Assembly (NCBI GenBank): GCA_012727515.1
Contig: JAAYGZ010000095.1
Coordinates: 1-6,130 of the forward strand
Direction of reading: 5' to 3'
DNA length: 6,130 bases
DNA from: Desulfovibrionales bacterium
GTDB taxonomy: Bacteria; Desulfobacterota; Desulfovibrionia; Desulfovibrionales; Desulfomicrobiaceae
Part shown: positions 1 to 6,130 of the stretch, one piece after another
How positions within the stretch are numbered: the stretch's first letter is position 1
Layout of the letters: the number at the start of each line of letters is the position of its first letter
The notes under the pieces: model-generated
Told to the model about the DNA's origin: nothing
Database searches by the model: none
Seen by the model: only the letters and a program-made list of their open reading frames with translations
Program-made: the position numbers and the translations under genes

Positions 1-1486
1 GAATTTCCTTGTCTGAAAAACCATACAAACGGCTCTGACGCTCCAGTTCCTCGCGTTCCAGCACCAGGCCTGCGCCAGCAGACATACCGGCTGGCAAAGG
101 CAGATCATGCAGACGGATACCTTGCTCGCGCACCCAGTGCCTGTACGGTTTTCCCAGAATAACACGGCCCTTGCATTCTGCATCGCTGATAACTCTGCGC
201 CGGGCAAAATCGACCAGCAGCATACGCCGCGACTGCAACCTGCCCCGCGTTGCAATACGTTCTGGAGCAATATCAAGCACCCCTGCTTCAGAGGCCAGCA
301 CAAAAAAACCATCTGTGGTCTGCACATAACGGCAAGGGCGCAGTGCATTTCTGTCAAGCATCACCCCGATCTGGTTCCTGTTGTCCGTGAAGACAAGAGC
401 GGCAGGGCCGTCCCAGGGTTCCATGAGCGCAGCATGATATTCGTAAAAAGCACGTTTGTCCTGACTCATGACCAGAGAAGAGCCAAAAGGTTCTGGCACA
501 AGCATCATGGCCGCGTGTGCAAGACTGCGTCCACCATGCAATAAAAATTCAAGGGCATTGCCCAGCAGGGCTGAATCACTGCCATACGGGTCCAGCACAG
601 GAACAATATGTCTGATGCTGTTACCAAATAACGGAGAAGACAGCAGTGGCTCGCGGATGCGCATGGCAGCCTGATTGGCCGCCAGGGTATTTATCTCGCC
701 ATTGTGGGCAAGACAGGGAAAGGGCTGGGCCAGCCGCCAGGCAGGCTGGGTATTGGTACTGTAGCGCTCATGAAAAATGGCGTAATAGGCTTCAAAATCA
801 GGACTGGCCAGATCAGGGTACAACGCGGCAAGCAGACCACCTGGCACCATGCCCTTATAGATGATACTCTGAGAGGACAGGCTGCTGACAGAAAAATCAT
901 CTGCGCCGCAAATTTTAGGGCGGATGCTGTTTTCCATATGCCTGCGGGCAATATACAAAATTCTTTCAAAATCCTGTGGCAGCAAAGTCCCTGCAGGCGC
1001 ACAGGGCAGAGCCAGAACCTGACGGACACAAGGTATGGCCGCGCGCGAGTATTGTTCTGCCAGTTCCTGGCGCATGGGCACATCTCGCCAGGCAACTGTG
1101 CGCAAGCCCTGTTCAGCCAGGCAGCGTTCAACTGCTGCTTCCACAGTGCTCCGCACAGCCTGGTCAGCAGGTAAAAAAAAGCTGCCCACAGCATACTGGT
1201 CCGGCACTTCGCCATAAAGTGGCTGCCACACCCTGCGCATAAAACGGTGCGGCATGGAAAGTAACATGCCTGCTCCGTCTGCGTGCTGACCGTCTCCGCC
1301 ACCCCCGCGATGAGCCAGGCGTCCAAGTGCGGTAATGCCATCCTCTACCAGACTGCGCACAGGGCTGCCCTCAAGATGGGCAATAAAGCCTACACCACAT
1401 GCGTCATGCTCCTGTTCCGACACCAGTAAGGGCGAGGCCTGGCTTCCTGCTACAGTACCGGGCAGGTTGTTGTTCTGTTCAGACAT
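1..1486 (-). CDS. gltB: Glutamate synthase large (alpha) subunit, N-terminal part; truncated by the window edge
   Basis: This is the glutaminase half of GOGAT, which converts glutamine and 2-oxoglutarate into two glutamates in the cytoplasm. Reading leftwards from the ATG at 1486-1484 gives 495 codons without a stop, about one third of the usual ~1500 residues. The sequence EHDACGVGF places the N-terminal-nucleophile cysteine at residue 30 (codon 1399-1397), so residues 1-29 are the propeptide expected to be removed. The class II glutamine amidotransferase domain spans about 30-430. It has HRG and DGAG near 59-73, RYSTNTQPAW at 241-250, the oxyanion-hole motif HNGEINTL at 261-268, GSDSALLGN near 302-310, EPWDGPAA at 356-363 and LDRNALRPCRY at 377-387. 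LYGFSDKEI at the edge matches the start of the central domain. The start is supported by a Shine-Dalgarno site. The gene lies downstream of glnN on the same strand, 332 bp away, so it could be co-transcribed or have its own promoter. Family assignment is very secure; the FMN and iron-sulfur domains are outside the window. Confidence 0.96.
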   Translation of the reverse strand, partial: MSEQNNNLPGTVAGSQASPLLVSEQEHDACGVGFIAHLEGSPVRSLVEDGITALGRLAHRGGGGDGQHADGAGMLLSMPHRFMRRVWQPLYGEVPDQYAVGSFFLPADQAVRSTVEAAVERCLAEQGLRTVAWRDVPMRQELAEQYSRAAIPCVRQVLALPCAPAGTLLPQDFERILYIARRHMENSIRPKICGADDFSVSSLSSQSIIYKGMVPGGLLAALYPDLASPDFEAYYAIFHERYSTNTQPAWRLAQPFPCLAHNGEINTLAANQAAMRIREPLLSSPLFGNSIRHIVPVLDPYGSDSALLGNALEFLLHGGRSLAHAAMMLVPEPFGSSLVMSQDKRAFYEYHAALMEPWDGPAALVFTDNRNQIGVMLDRNALRPCRYVQTTDGFFVLASEAGVLDIAPERIATRGRLQSRRMLLVDFARRRVISDAECKGRVILGKPYRHWVREQGIRLHDLPLPAGMSAGAGLVLEREELERQSRLYGFSDKEI

Positions 1487-1492
1487 AATGTA

Positions 1493-1498
1493 TCCTTT
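1493..1498 (-). promoter_or_regulatory. Ribosome binding site of gltB
   Basis: On the minus strand AAAGGA lies 6 nt before the ATG at 1486. It supports this start, which leaves a 29-residue propeptide before the catalytic cysteine. Confidence 0.75.
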
Positions 1499-1547
1499 GT
1501 GCTGTCCCGCGCCTGATTCTGTCCGTGGAACTGCTGCTTAAATTGGG

Positions 1548-1584
1548 AAACGCTGATTAAATCCTGCACAAAGACTCAGCGTTT
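1548..1584. repeat. Perfect 9-bp inverted repeat in the gltB leader
   Basis: The arms AAACGCTGA (1548-1556) and TCAGCGTTT (1576-1584) are exactly complementary and separated by 19 nt. The element lies about 60 nt upstream of the gltB ATG. In the gltB sense the stem is followed by CCC rather than a U-run, so it is not a typical intrinsic terminator. It could be an operator for a dimeric regulator or a leader RNA hairpin. The symmetry is seen directly; the role is inference. Confidence 0.55.
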
Positions 1585-1680
1585 TCATGTCTCGATCATA
1601 TGTTACGAACAAATATCGCGCCCTGTCTCTATGGAGAAAAGTATCTTTAATAATCACAAGCTGATAGGCATTTTTTGTTT

Positions 1681-1755
1681 GTCATTCCGACCGAACGCAG
1701 TGAGCGGAGGAATCTCAGAGATCCTTCGACTCCGCTACGCTCCGCTCAGGATGAC
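1681..1755. repeat. 75-bp imperfect palindromic interspersed repeat
   Basis: The element begins GTCAT and ends ATGAC. The two halves are imperfect reverse complements that meet at the dyad ATCTCAGAGAT near its centre. Both arms carry GC-rich blocks built on GCGGAG and CGGA-type motifs. I recognise the sequence type as a short palindromic repeat seen between genes in many bacterial genomes, including Desulfovibrio-like ones, where it often produces spurious translated reading frames (VIPTERSE-type peptides). It has no coding capacity, and only one copy lies in this window. Transcribed, it would form a long hairpin between glnN and gltB that might affect termination or mRNA stability, but no U-tract follows it in the minus-strand sense. 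Confidence 0.8.
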
Positions 1756-1818
1756 ATGAAATTCGATGACTATGATAGCACGTTCGATTTAATCAGTGCC
1801 TCCTTAGAATGGAACATC

Positions 1819-4035
1819 CTAACACTGCCAGAGCAGTTCCGTGTATTTTGGCAATGGCCACTCAGCATCATCCACCAGAATCTCAAGGGCATCTGCATGT
1901 TTGCGGCATTCATCCATGCGCGGCTTTAATTCATCACGCGCGGCTTTGGCTCTGGCCAGTACGCCGTTCATGGCATCAAGCCTGGCATGGCACGCATCAA
2001 GGGCGTCCAGGCCGCGCACCAGACCAATGACATGGGTACGCACCAGGTGGTAATATGTCTCTTCGGGCAAGGCGCCCTTGTCCTCTTCCGGGCAGAGTGT
2101 GCGGGCAGCAAGCGCCATTTCGCCAAGCGTCTTCTGCCAGCGCATGGCAACGGGCAAAAGGCAGGAACGCCCCATTTCCGCAGTAAGTTTTGTTTCAATA
2201 TGCAGGGCGCGGATATAATTTTCCAACAGAATGTCCTGCCGGGCCAGAAGTTCGCGCTCAGTCAGCACACCGTGGCGCAGAAAAACGTCCATGACTTCCG
2301 GGTCTGTATATGCGGCAATGGCTGTAACGCTGTCCTTGAGGTTGGGCAGGCCGCGCTGTGCTGCCTGCTCCTGCCATTCATCCGCATACCCGTTGCCATT
2401 AAACACAACAGGCAGGTGCGTGCGAAACATGCAGGCCAGAACTTCCTGCACAGCCAGGACCATGGGCTTGCCGTTACTTAAGGCCGCCTCCAGCTCAGTG
2501 GCGATATCATCAAGGGCGCAGGCCATGGCCGCATTCAGCGCGATATTGGCCGGAGCAATGGACTGAGACGATCCAACAGCGCGGAATTCAAATTTATTGC
2601 CGGTAAAGGCAAAGGGGCTGGTTCGATTACGGTCGGCAATATCTTTGGGCAGAGGCGGCAACGTGCTGACTCCTACTTCCATCATACCTGCCCTCCAGGA
2701 AGATTCTTTGCTGCCACATGGTTTTTCCGATGCAATGCCTTCAATAACAGAGGTCAGTTGTTCTCCGAGAAATACGGATAAAATAGCTGGCGGAGCTTCA
2801 TTGGCGCCGAGTCTGTGATCATTGCCCGCCCCGACAGTGCCCAGACGCAATGCTTTGGCCGAGGTGTGCACTGCACGCAGTACAGCAGCCAGAAAGACCA
2901 GAAACTGGGCGTTGTTCATGGGCGTGGACCCTGGGTCCAGCAGATTGTTGCCCTCTGAGTCGCACAACGACCAGTTATTGTGCTTGCCTGAGCCATTTAC
3001 GCCGGCAAATGGTTTTTCATGCAGCAGGCAGGCAAGGCCGTGCTTTTCCGCCACCATGCGCAGTATTTCCATGGTCAGCATATTGTGGTCAGTGGCAATG
3101 TTGGCAGGCTCAAACATGGGGGCCAGTTCAAACTGGCCAGGGGCTACTTCATTGTGGCGGGTGCGGACCGGAATACCAAGGGCCAGCATGCGCTCTTCAA
3201 CCTCGGCCATAAAGTCGATGACCCGTCTGGTAATGGCTCCGAAATAATGGTCTTCAAGCTCCTGCCCTTTGCCTGGCCTGGCTCCGAAAACAGTACGGCC
3301 TGCCAGCACCAGGTCATTGCGAAGATTGTAATATCGCCGGTCTATCAGAAAATATTCCTGCTCAGCCCCGACCATGGCATGTACTCTGGTGGCTGTGGTA
3401 TTGCCAAAAAGGCGCAAAATCCGCAGCGCCTGGGTGGAAACGGCCTGCAAAGAGCGCAGCAGCGGAGTTTTTCTGTCCAGAGATTCTCCGGTGTAGGACA
3501 AAAAGACAGAAGGAATATACAGGGTTTTGCCCCGACTGTTTTCAAGCAAAAAGGCAGGGCTTGTGGGGTCCCACGCTGTGTAGCCTCTGGCTTCAAAGGT
3601 AGAGCGCAGTCCGCCAGAGGGGAAAGATGAGGCATCTGGCTCGCCTTTGATCAGCAGTGTTCCTGAAAATTCGTGGATAACCGCAGTGACTCCTTCTGCA
3701 TTAACCACCGGGGTAAGAAAGGCATCGTGCTTTTCCGCCGTGCACCCGGTCATTGGCTGAAACCAGTGTGTATAATGAGTTGCGCCATGTTCAATGGCCC
3801 AGTCCTTCATGGCGCTGGCCACAATATCCGCGTCGCCTTCATGCAGACACCTGCCTTCGCGTGCGGCTTGGCGCAGACGAGCAAAAACAGGCCGGGGCAA
3901 ACGCTCGCGCATGACAGCCATGCTGAAAACATCAGCACCGAAAAATTCGCTTGGTTTTTTGGACGGGGCAGAAGACGGAGCGCCATGCTCCTGGGCCAGG
4001 GCTATACGAATAGCACTGCGGGAAGAGGGGACCAT
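1819..4035 (-). CDS. glnN: Glutamine synthetase type III
   Basis: This cytoplasmic enzyme makes glutamine from glutamate, ammonia and ATP. The product is 738 residues, in the usual range for GSIII (about 700-730) and much longer than GSI (about 470). Family motifs run in order. [16 protein letters not shown] at about 32-47 is the N-terminal GSIII signature. [10 protein letters not shown] at 223-232 carries metal-ligand glutamates. [15 protein letters not shown] is at 295-309. [17 protein letters not shown] at 341-357 carries ATP and glutamate-binding residues. [13 protein letters not shown] is at 405-417, [16 protein letters not shown] at 470-485 and [10 protein letters not shown] at the C terminus. 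I chose the ATG at 4035 because AAGGAG lies 7 nt upstream; a TTG two codons earlier would leave only a 1-nt spacer. The reading frame is intact. It precedes gltB, completing a GS-GOGAT pair, and is divergent from carAB. A sigma-54-like element lies just upstream. The symbol glnN is the common name for GSIII genes; some annotations use glnA. Confidence 0.97.
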   Translation of the reverse strand: MVPSSRSAIRIALAQEHGAPSSAPSKKPSEFFGADVFSMAVMRERLPRPVFARLRQAAREGRCLHEGDADIVASAMKDWAIEHGATHYTHWFQPMTGCTAEKHDAFLTPVVNAEGVTAVIHEFSGTLLIKGEPDASSFPSGGLRSTFEARGYTAWDPTSPAFLLENSRGKTLYIPSVFLSYTGESLDRKTPLLRSLQAVSTQALRILRLFGNTTATRVHAMVGAEQEYFLIDRRYYNLRNDLVLAGRTVFGARPGKGQELEDHYFGAITRRVIDFMAEVEERMLALGIPVRTRHNEVAPGQFELAPMFEPANIATDHNMLTMEILRMVAEKHGLACLLHEKPFAGVNGSGKHNNWSLCDSEGNNLLDPGSTPMNNAQFLVFLAAVLRAVHTSAKALRLGTVGAGNDHRLGANEAPPAILSVFLGEQLTSVIEGIASEKPCGSKESSWRAGMMEVGVSTLPPLPKDIADRNRTSPFAFTGNKFEFRAVGSSQSIAPANIALNAAMACALDDIATELEAALSNGKPMVLAVQEVLACMFRTHLPVVFNGNGYADEWQEQAAQRGLPNLKDSVTAIAAYTDPEVMDVFLRHGVLTERELLARQDILLENYIRALHIETKLTAEMGRSCLLPVAMRWQKTLGEMALAARTLCPEEDKGALPEETYYHLVRTHVIGLVRGLDALDACHARLDAMNGVLARAKAARDELKPRMDECRKHADALEILVDDAEWPLPKYTELLWQC

Positions 4036-4042
4036 ATACAAA

Positions 4043-4048
4043 CTCCTT
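4043..4048 (-). promoter_or_regulatory. Ribosome binding site of glnN
   Basis: AAGGAG on the minus strand lies 7 nt before the ATG at 4035. It decides the start in favour of this ATG over the in-frame TTG at 4041, which is almost adjacent to the site. Confidence 0.85.
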
Positions 4049-4092
4049 GTGTGGTATGATGCACGATGAAATCTACATTGCCTGCCCCGTGT

Positions 4093-4107
4093 GCAAAAAC
4101 TGTGTCA
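4093..4107 (-). promoter_or_regulatory. Candidate sigma-54 (-24/-12) promoter of glnN
   Basis: On the minus strand the sequence TGACACAGTTTTTGC matches the consensus TGGCAC-N5-TTGC at 9 of 10 defined positions with exact spacing, and is followed by A. The predicted transcript start is near 4081, giving a leader of about 46 nt before the glnN ATG. The one mismatch is in the conserved GG of the -24 element (GA here), which normally matters, so this is a candidate rather than a firm call. RpoN-dependent control would fit a nitrogen assimilation gene. Confidence 0.45.
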
Positions 4108-4115
4108 GCCAAACA

Positions 4116-4132
4116 GAATACATGACATATTC
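4116..4132. repeat. Short dyad upstream of the glnN promoter candidate
   Basis: GAATA (4116-4120) and TATTC (4128-4132) are inverted with a 7-nt spacer. The dyad sits 8 nt upstream of the -24 element of the sigma-54 candidate. A second small palindrome, CACAGTGTG, lies at 4139-4147. Either could bind a regulator, but 5-bp arms in AT-rich DNA arise easily by chance. Confidence 0.25.
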
Positions 4133-4163
4133 AAAAATCACAGTGTGTTATGAGTAAATAATC

Positions 4164-4184
4164 TCTGCGCGAGAACAGCGCAGA
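4164..4184. repeat. 7-bp GC-rich inverted repeat in the divergent region
   Basis: TCTGCGC (4164-4170) and GCGCAGA (4178-4184) are perfect complements around the 7-nt loop GAGAACA. It stands out as a GC-rich stem in otherwise AT-rich DNA. No T-run follows on either strand, so it is not a typical intrinsic terminator. A role as an operator between the two divergent genes is inference. Confidence 0.45.
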
Positions 4185-4407
4185 TACAGAGACACTGAAA
4201 AAGCCACGCATTGTACTACATTGAGGTAGTTTTTAGAGCAGAAAAGTACATTATTGTATTTTTTAAGGCGTCGTATTTTGTACAGAATCTGGAAACACAG
4301 GTGCAACATAACAAAAAATCCTTTGAAATAAGTATGTTTTGCTATCTGAAAAATAAATGAACAAATCGTAATGCCAGGCATAAACCTTGCTTTAGCGCAT
4401 GACAGTT

Positions 4408-4434
4408 CTGGCTGCGCATCTGGGCAGCAGCCAG
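4408..4434 (+). promoter_or_regulatory. Strong hairpin in the carA leader
   Basis: CTGGCTGC (4408-4415) pairs perfectly with GCAGCCAG (4427-4434) around an 11-nt loop. A competing register pairs GCTGC (4411-4415) with GCAGC (4424-4428). The stem ends 15 nt before the carA Shine-Dalgarno and 24 nt before its ATG. No U-run follows, so it is not a complete terminator. It could affect translation or mRNA stability, or be one arm of a switching leader; the effect is not shown by the sequence. Confidence 0.45.
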
Positions 4435-4458
4435 CCAACAAGCGTGTATGAGGATAGT

Positions 4459-5586
4459 ATGACAAAAAGCCGGGCATTATTGATGCTTGATGATGGAGCA
4501 TGTTTTGAGGGTGTGGCCTGTGGCGCTGGCACGGAAAGCATGGGCGAGGTTGTCTTTGCCACTGGAATGGCCGGGTACCAGGAAACGCTTACAGACCCTT
4601 CCTATCACGGTCAGCTCGTTGCCTTTACCAGTGCCCACATTGGTAATTACGGAGCAACCTTCCTGGATGATGAATCTTCTGCTCACGGCGCGTCCGGAGC
4701 AATATTTCATGAACTGTTTTCTGCACCCACAGGGACTGCTTTTCCCCATTGGCGTGCTGAAGAATCTCTGAACACACACCTGGCAAAGCGGGGTAGTACT
4801 GCCATCACCGGGGTGGACACGCGCGCGCTTACCCTGCACCTGCGTGAGCATGGAGCGCGTAATGGAATTATCAGCGCCCTTGATCTTGATAAAGCCTCGT
4901 TACTGCGCAGGGCCAGATCTCTGCCCCCCATGCAGGGACGTGATCTCACCCAAGCAGTCACCTGCCAGGCCCCTCATGCCTATGCCCCCAAGGGCTGGAT
5001 GAACGAACCTGAAGCGCTCTGTAACGTGGCGGTGCTGGATTTCGGGGTCAAGCGCTCCATCCTGGACCAACTTCTTCTTCATGGTATGCGGCCCACGGTC
5101 TGGCCTGCTTCAACACCAGCCAGGGTTATCCGCGCATCACAGCCTGCTGGCATACTGCTTTCAAATGGCCCGGGCGATCCGGCTGCCTGCAGAAATGCCA
5201 TCGCTACAGTGCAGGAGCTGCTCGGACAGGTGCCGCTTTTTGGTATTTGCCTGGGGCATCAGCTTCTTGGCCTGAGTCTTGGGGCAAAGACCTACAAATT
5301 GCCTTTTGGTCACCACGGCTGCAATCATCCGGTGCGCGATTTGCGTACCGGCAGGGTGCTTATTACCAGCCAGAACCACGGCTTTTGTCTTGACTCGCCA
5401 AGCCTGCCTAAAAACGTGATCCCCACACATGAAAACCTTAATGATGGTACCCTTGAAGGCATTGAATGCCGGGATATGCCCGCGTTTTCAGTGCAGTTTC
5501 ACCCCGAAGCCGCGCCAGGCCCCCTGGATGCTGCTCCGTTATTTGCGCGGTTTCGCGAACTCATTGCTGCAACATCCAGGGCCTGA
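4459..5586 (+). CDS. carA: Carbamoyl-phosphate synthase small (glutaminase) subunit
   Basis: CarA hydrolyses glutamine and delivers ammonia to CarB for carbamoyl phosphate, the precursor of arginine and pyrimidines. The 375-residue length is typical of CarA. The N-terminal CPSase small-chain domain spans about 5-135, with [21 protein letters not shown] at about 29-49 and [15 protein letters not shown] at 118-132. The class I glutamine amidotransferase domain spans about 189-370, with LSNGPGDP at 234-241, [11 protein letters not shown] at 261-271 holding the nucleophile Cys264, TSQNHGF at 303-309, and FHPEAAPGP at 347-355 giving His348 and Glu350 of the triad. I chose the ATG at 4459 because GAGGA lies 4 nt upstream and the family signature begins just after it. 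An in-frame ATG at 4399 would add 20 residues unlike CarA, spanning the leader hairpin. All catalytic residues are present. carB follows 112 bp downstream on the same strand. Confidence 0.97.
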   Translation: MTKSRALLMLDDGACFEGVACGAGTESMGEVVFATGMAGYQETLTDPSYHGQLVAFTSAHIGNYGATFLDDESSAHGASGAIFHELFSAPTGTAFPHWRAEESLNTHLAKRGSTAITGVDTRALTLHLREHGARNGIISALDLDKASLLRRARSLPPMQGRDLTQAVTCQAPHAYAPKGWMNEPEALCNVAVLDFGVKRSILDQLLLHGMRPTVWPASTPARVIRASQPAGILLSNGPGDPAACRNAIATVQELLGQVPLFGICLGHQLLGLSLGAKTYKLPFGHHGCNHPVRDLRTGRVLITSQNHGFCLDSPSLPKNVIPTHENLNDGTLEGIECRDMPAFSVQFHPEAAPGPLDAAPLFARFRELIAATSRA

Positions 5587-5698
5587 TCCATGCCCGCATG
5601 TGCTGCTGTGCGTATATTCAGGCACTTTGTCCCGCCTGACCTGAATTTTCGTGCACCCCTCTCCACACGCTACCTTTTTAGATCACAGGAGGCACGCT
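5587..5698 (+). other. carA-carB spacer with overlapping small hairpins
   Basis: The spacer is 112 bp, longer than in many carAB operons. TCAGGC (5618-5623) can pair with GCCTGA (5634-5639). Alternatively TTCAGG (5617-5622) can pair with CCTGAA (5640-5645), which is followed by TTTTC. The two are mutually exclusive and short. A 38-codon open frame starts at the ATG at 5590, three bases after the carA stop, and ends at TAA 5704-5706, overlapping the carB start. It has no clear ribosome binding site and no recognisable family, so I do not call it a gene. Confidence 0.4.
5687..5692 (+). promoter_or_regulatory. Ribosome binding site of carB
   Basis: A full AGGAGG lies 6 nt before the ATG at 5699, the strongest Shine-Dalgarno in the window. 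It fixes the carB start and suggests that carB is translated independently of carA. Confidence 0.88.
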
Positions 5699-6130
5699 AT
5701 GCCTAAACGCACTGATGTGCGCACAATTATGATTCTTGGCTCTGGACCGATTATTATCGGCCAGGCCTGTGAATTTGATTATTCCGGCACTCAGGCCTGC
5801 CGGGCGCTCAAAGAAGAGGGCTACCGGATTGTGCTGCTTAATTCCAACCCTGCCACAGTAATGACTGACCCTGGCTTCAGCGACCGAACCTATCTGGAGC
5901 CACTGAACATACATATGGCTTCAGCCATAATCCGCCAGGAACGCCCTGATGCCCTTCTCCCCACCCTTGGAGGCCAGACAGCCCTGAACCTGGCCATGGA
6001 ACTGCATTATGCAGGCGTTCTGGAAGAATGCGGGGTTGAAATGATCGGGGCACGGCCAGCTTCCATTGAACTGGCAGAAAACCGGCAGGAATTTCGTTCT
6101 GCCATGCTGGCCGCAGGGCTGGATCTGCCA
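5699..6130 (+). CDS. carB: Carbamoyl-phosphate synthase large subunit, N-terminal part; truncated by the window edge
   Basis: CarB makes carbamoyl phosphate from bicarbonate, two ATP and the ammonia supplied by CarA. Only 144 of the usual ~1070-1080 residues are in view, still open at the right edge. They cover the pre-ATP-grasp domain of the carboxyphosphate half and the first residues leading into the ATP-grasp fold. Motifs include the start MPKRTDV, the glycine-rich [17 protein letters not shown] at 14-30, [12 protein letters not shown] at 47-58, [18 protein letters not shown] at 82-99 and [18 protein letters not shown] at about 115-132. All match the conserved CarB N terminus. The start is fixed by AGGAGG 6 nt upstream. 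It follows carA and is probably in the same operon. No abnormality is seen in the visible part. Confidence 0.97.
   Translation, partial: MPKRTDVRTIMILGSGPIIIGQACEFDYSGTQACRALKEEGYRIVLLNSNPATVMTDPGFSDRTYLEPLNIHMASAIIRQERPDALLPTLGGQTALNLAMELHYAGVLEECGVEMIGARPASIELAENRQEFRSAMLAAGLDLP

Larger units (their letters stand above)
1487..1818. other. Non-coding gap between glnN and gltB
   Basis: This 332-bp stretch has no credible gene. It holds the gltB ribosome binding site, an inverted repeat at 1548-1584 and a 75-bp palindromic repeat at 1681-1755. No hairpin followed by a U-tract in the minus-strand sense is visible after glnN, so read-through from glnN into gltB is possible. I see no strong sigma-70 or sigma-54 promoter for gltB. 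The best -10-like hexamer on the minus strand is TATGAT at 1600-1595, without a good -35. The plus-strand reading frame through 1675-1929 is produced by the repeat and by the antisense of the glnN end. Confidence 0.8.
4036..4458. other. Divergent control region between glnN and carA
   Basis: This 423-bp stretch is markedly richer in A and T than the flanking genes, most clearly at about 4195-4400. It separates the starts of glnN (leftwards) and carA (rightwards). It holds a sigma-54-like element at 4093-4107, dyads at 4116-4132 and 4164-4184, and a hairpin at 4408-4434 close to carA. No sigma-70 promoter with two good hexamers at 16-18 bp spacing stood out for carA. A minus-strand reading frame of 117 codons at 4148-4501 begins inside carA and resembles no protein family I know, so I do not call it a gene. 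Confidence 0.75.

Noticed and set aside
691..1341. Minus-strand open frame of 216 codons
   Set aside because: It lies in another frame inside gltB, whose own frame carries unmistakable GOGAT motifs over the same bases.
1506..1522. GG-N10-GC on the minus strand as a sigma-54 promoter of gltB
   Set aside because: Apart from the spacing of the dinucleotides, most consensus positions are mismatched and the leader would be very short.
1675..1929. Plus-strand open frame of 84 codons
   Set aside because: Its first part is translation of the palindromic repeat and its end is antisense to the glnN 3' end; no ribosome binding site is present.
4215..4234. ACTAC-N6-GTAGT followed by TTTTT as an intrinsic terminator
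   Set aside because: The stem is only 5 bp and AT-rich, and no plus-strand gene ends upstream of it.
4290..4310. TTGCACC half-site resembling an NtrC box on the minus strand
   Set aside because: Only one half of the expected dyad is present, so it cannot be told from chance.
4323..4348. TTGAAA with TATCTG as a carA sigma-70 promoter
   Set aside because: The spacing is 14 bp, too short for a normal promoter. The TG-extended -10 (TGCTATCTG) is of some interest but not enough to call.
4399..4458. Upstream in-frame ATG extending CarA by 20 residues
   Set aside because: The extension does not resemble CarA, and the ATG at 4459 has a Shine-Dalgarno and begins at the usual CarA N terminus.
4148..4501. 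Minus-strand open frame of 117 codons across the divergent region
   Set aside because: It begins inside carA, has no Shine-Dalgarno and no recognisable family, and covers AT-rich regulatory DNA.

Overview
The window carries four protein-coding genes of nitrogen assimilation and carbamoyl-phosphate synthesis, with three non-coding gaps between them. The overall picture is a Gram-negative-type bacterium of moderate GC content. A type III glutamine synthetase beside a GltB-type glutamate synthase, plus an interspersed palindromic repeat of a kind I associate with Desulfovibrio-like genomes among others, makes a Desulfovibrionaceae-like host plausible. That placement is a low-confidence inference; nothing here is decisive for taxonomy.

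Layout. Positions 1-1486 (minus strand) hold the first 495 codons of the glutamate synthase large subunit, gltB; the rest lies beyond the left edge. Positions 1487-1818 are a non-coding gap holding a 9-bp inverted repeat and a 75-bp imperfect palindromic repeat. Positions 1819-4035 (minus) hold a complete type III glutamine synthetase, glnN, of 738 residues. Positions 4036-4458 are an AT-rich divergent promoter region. It contains a candidate sigma-54 promoter for glnN and several dyads, including a strong hairpin just before carA. Positions 4459-5586 (plus) hold complete carA of 375 residues. Positions 5587-5698 form an unusually long carA-carB gap, and carB begins at 5699 and runs off the right edge after 144 codons.

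The genes form a metabolic unit. GlnN makes glutamine from glutamate and ammonia. GltB uses glutamine with 2-oxoglutarate to make glutamate. CarA strips ammonia from glutamine and passes it to CarB, which makes carbamoyl phosphate for arginine and pyrimidines. Glutamine production and two of its main sinks are therefore encoded around one divergent control region.

The coding content is ordinary housekeeping metabolism with intact catalytic motifs. I found no mobile element with a transposase, no CRISPR array, no tRNA or rRNA, and no convincing undescribed system. The points worth a second look are regulatory: the sigma-54-like element, the leader hairpins, the interspersed repeat and the carA-carB spacer.
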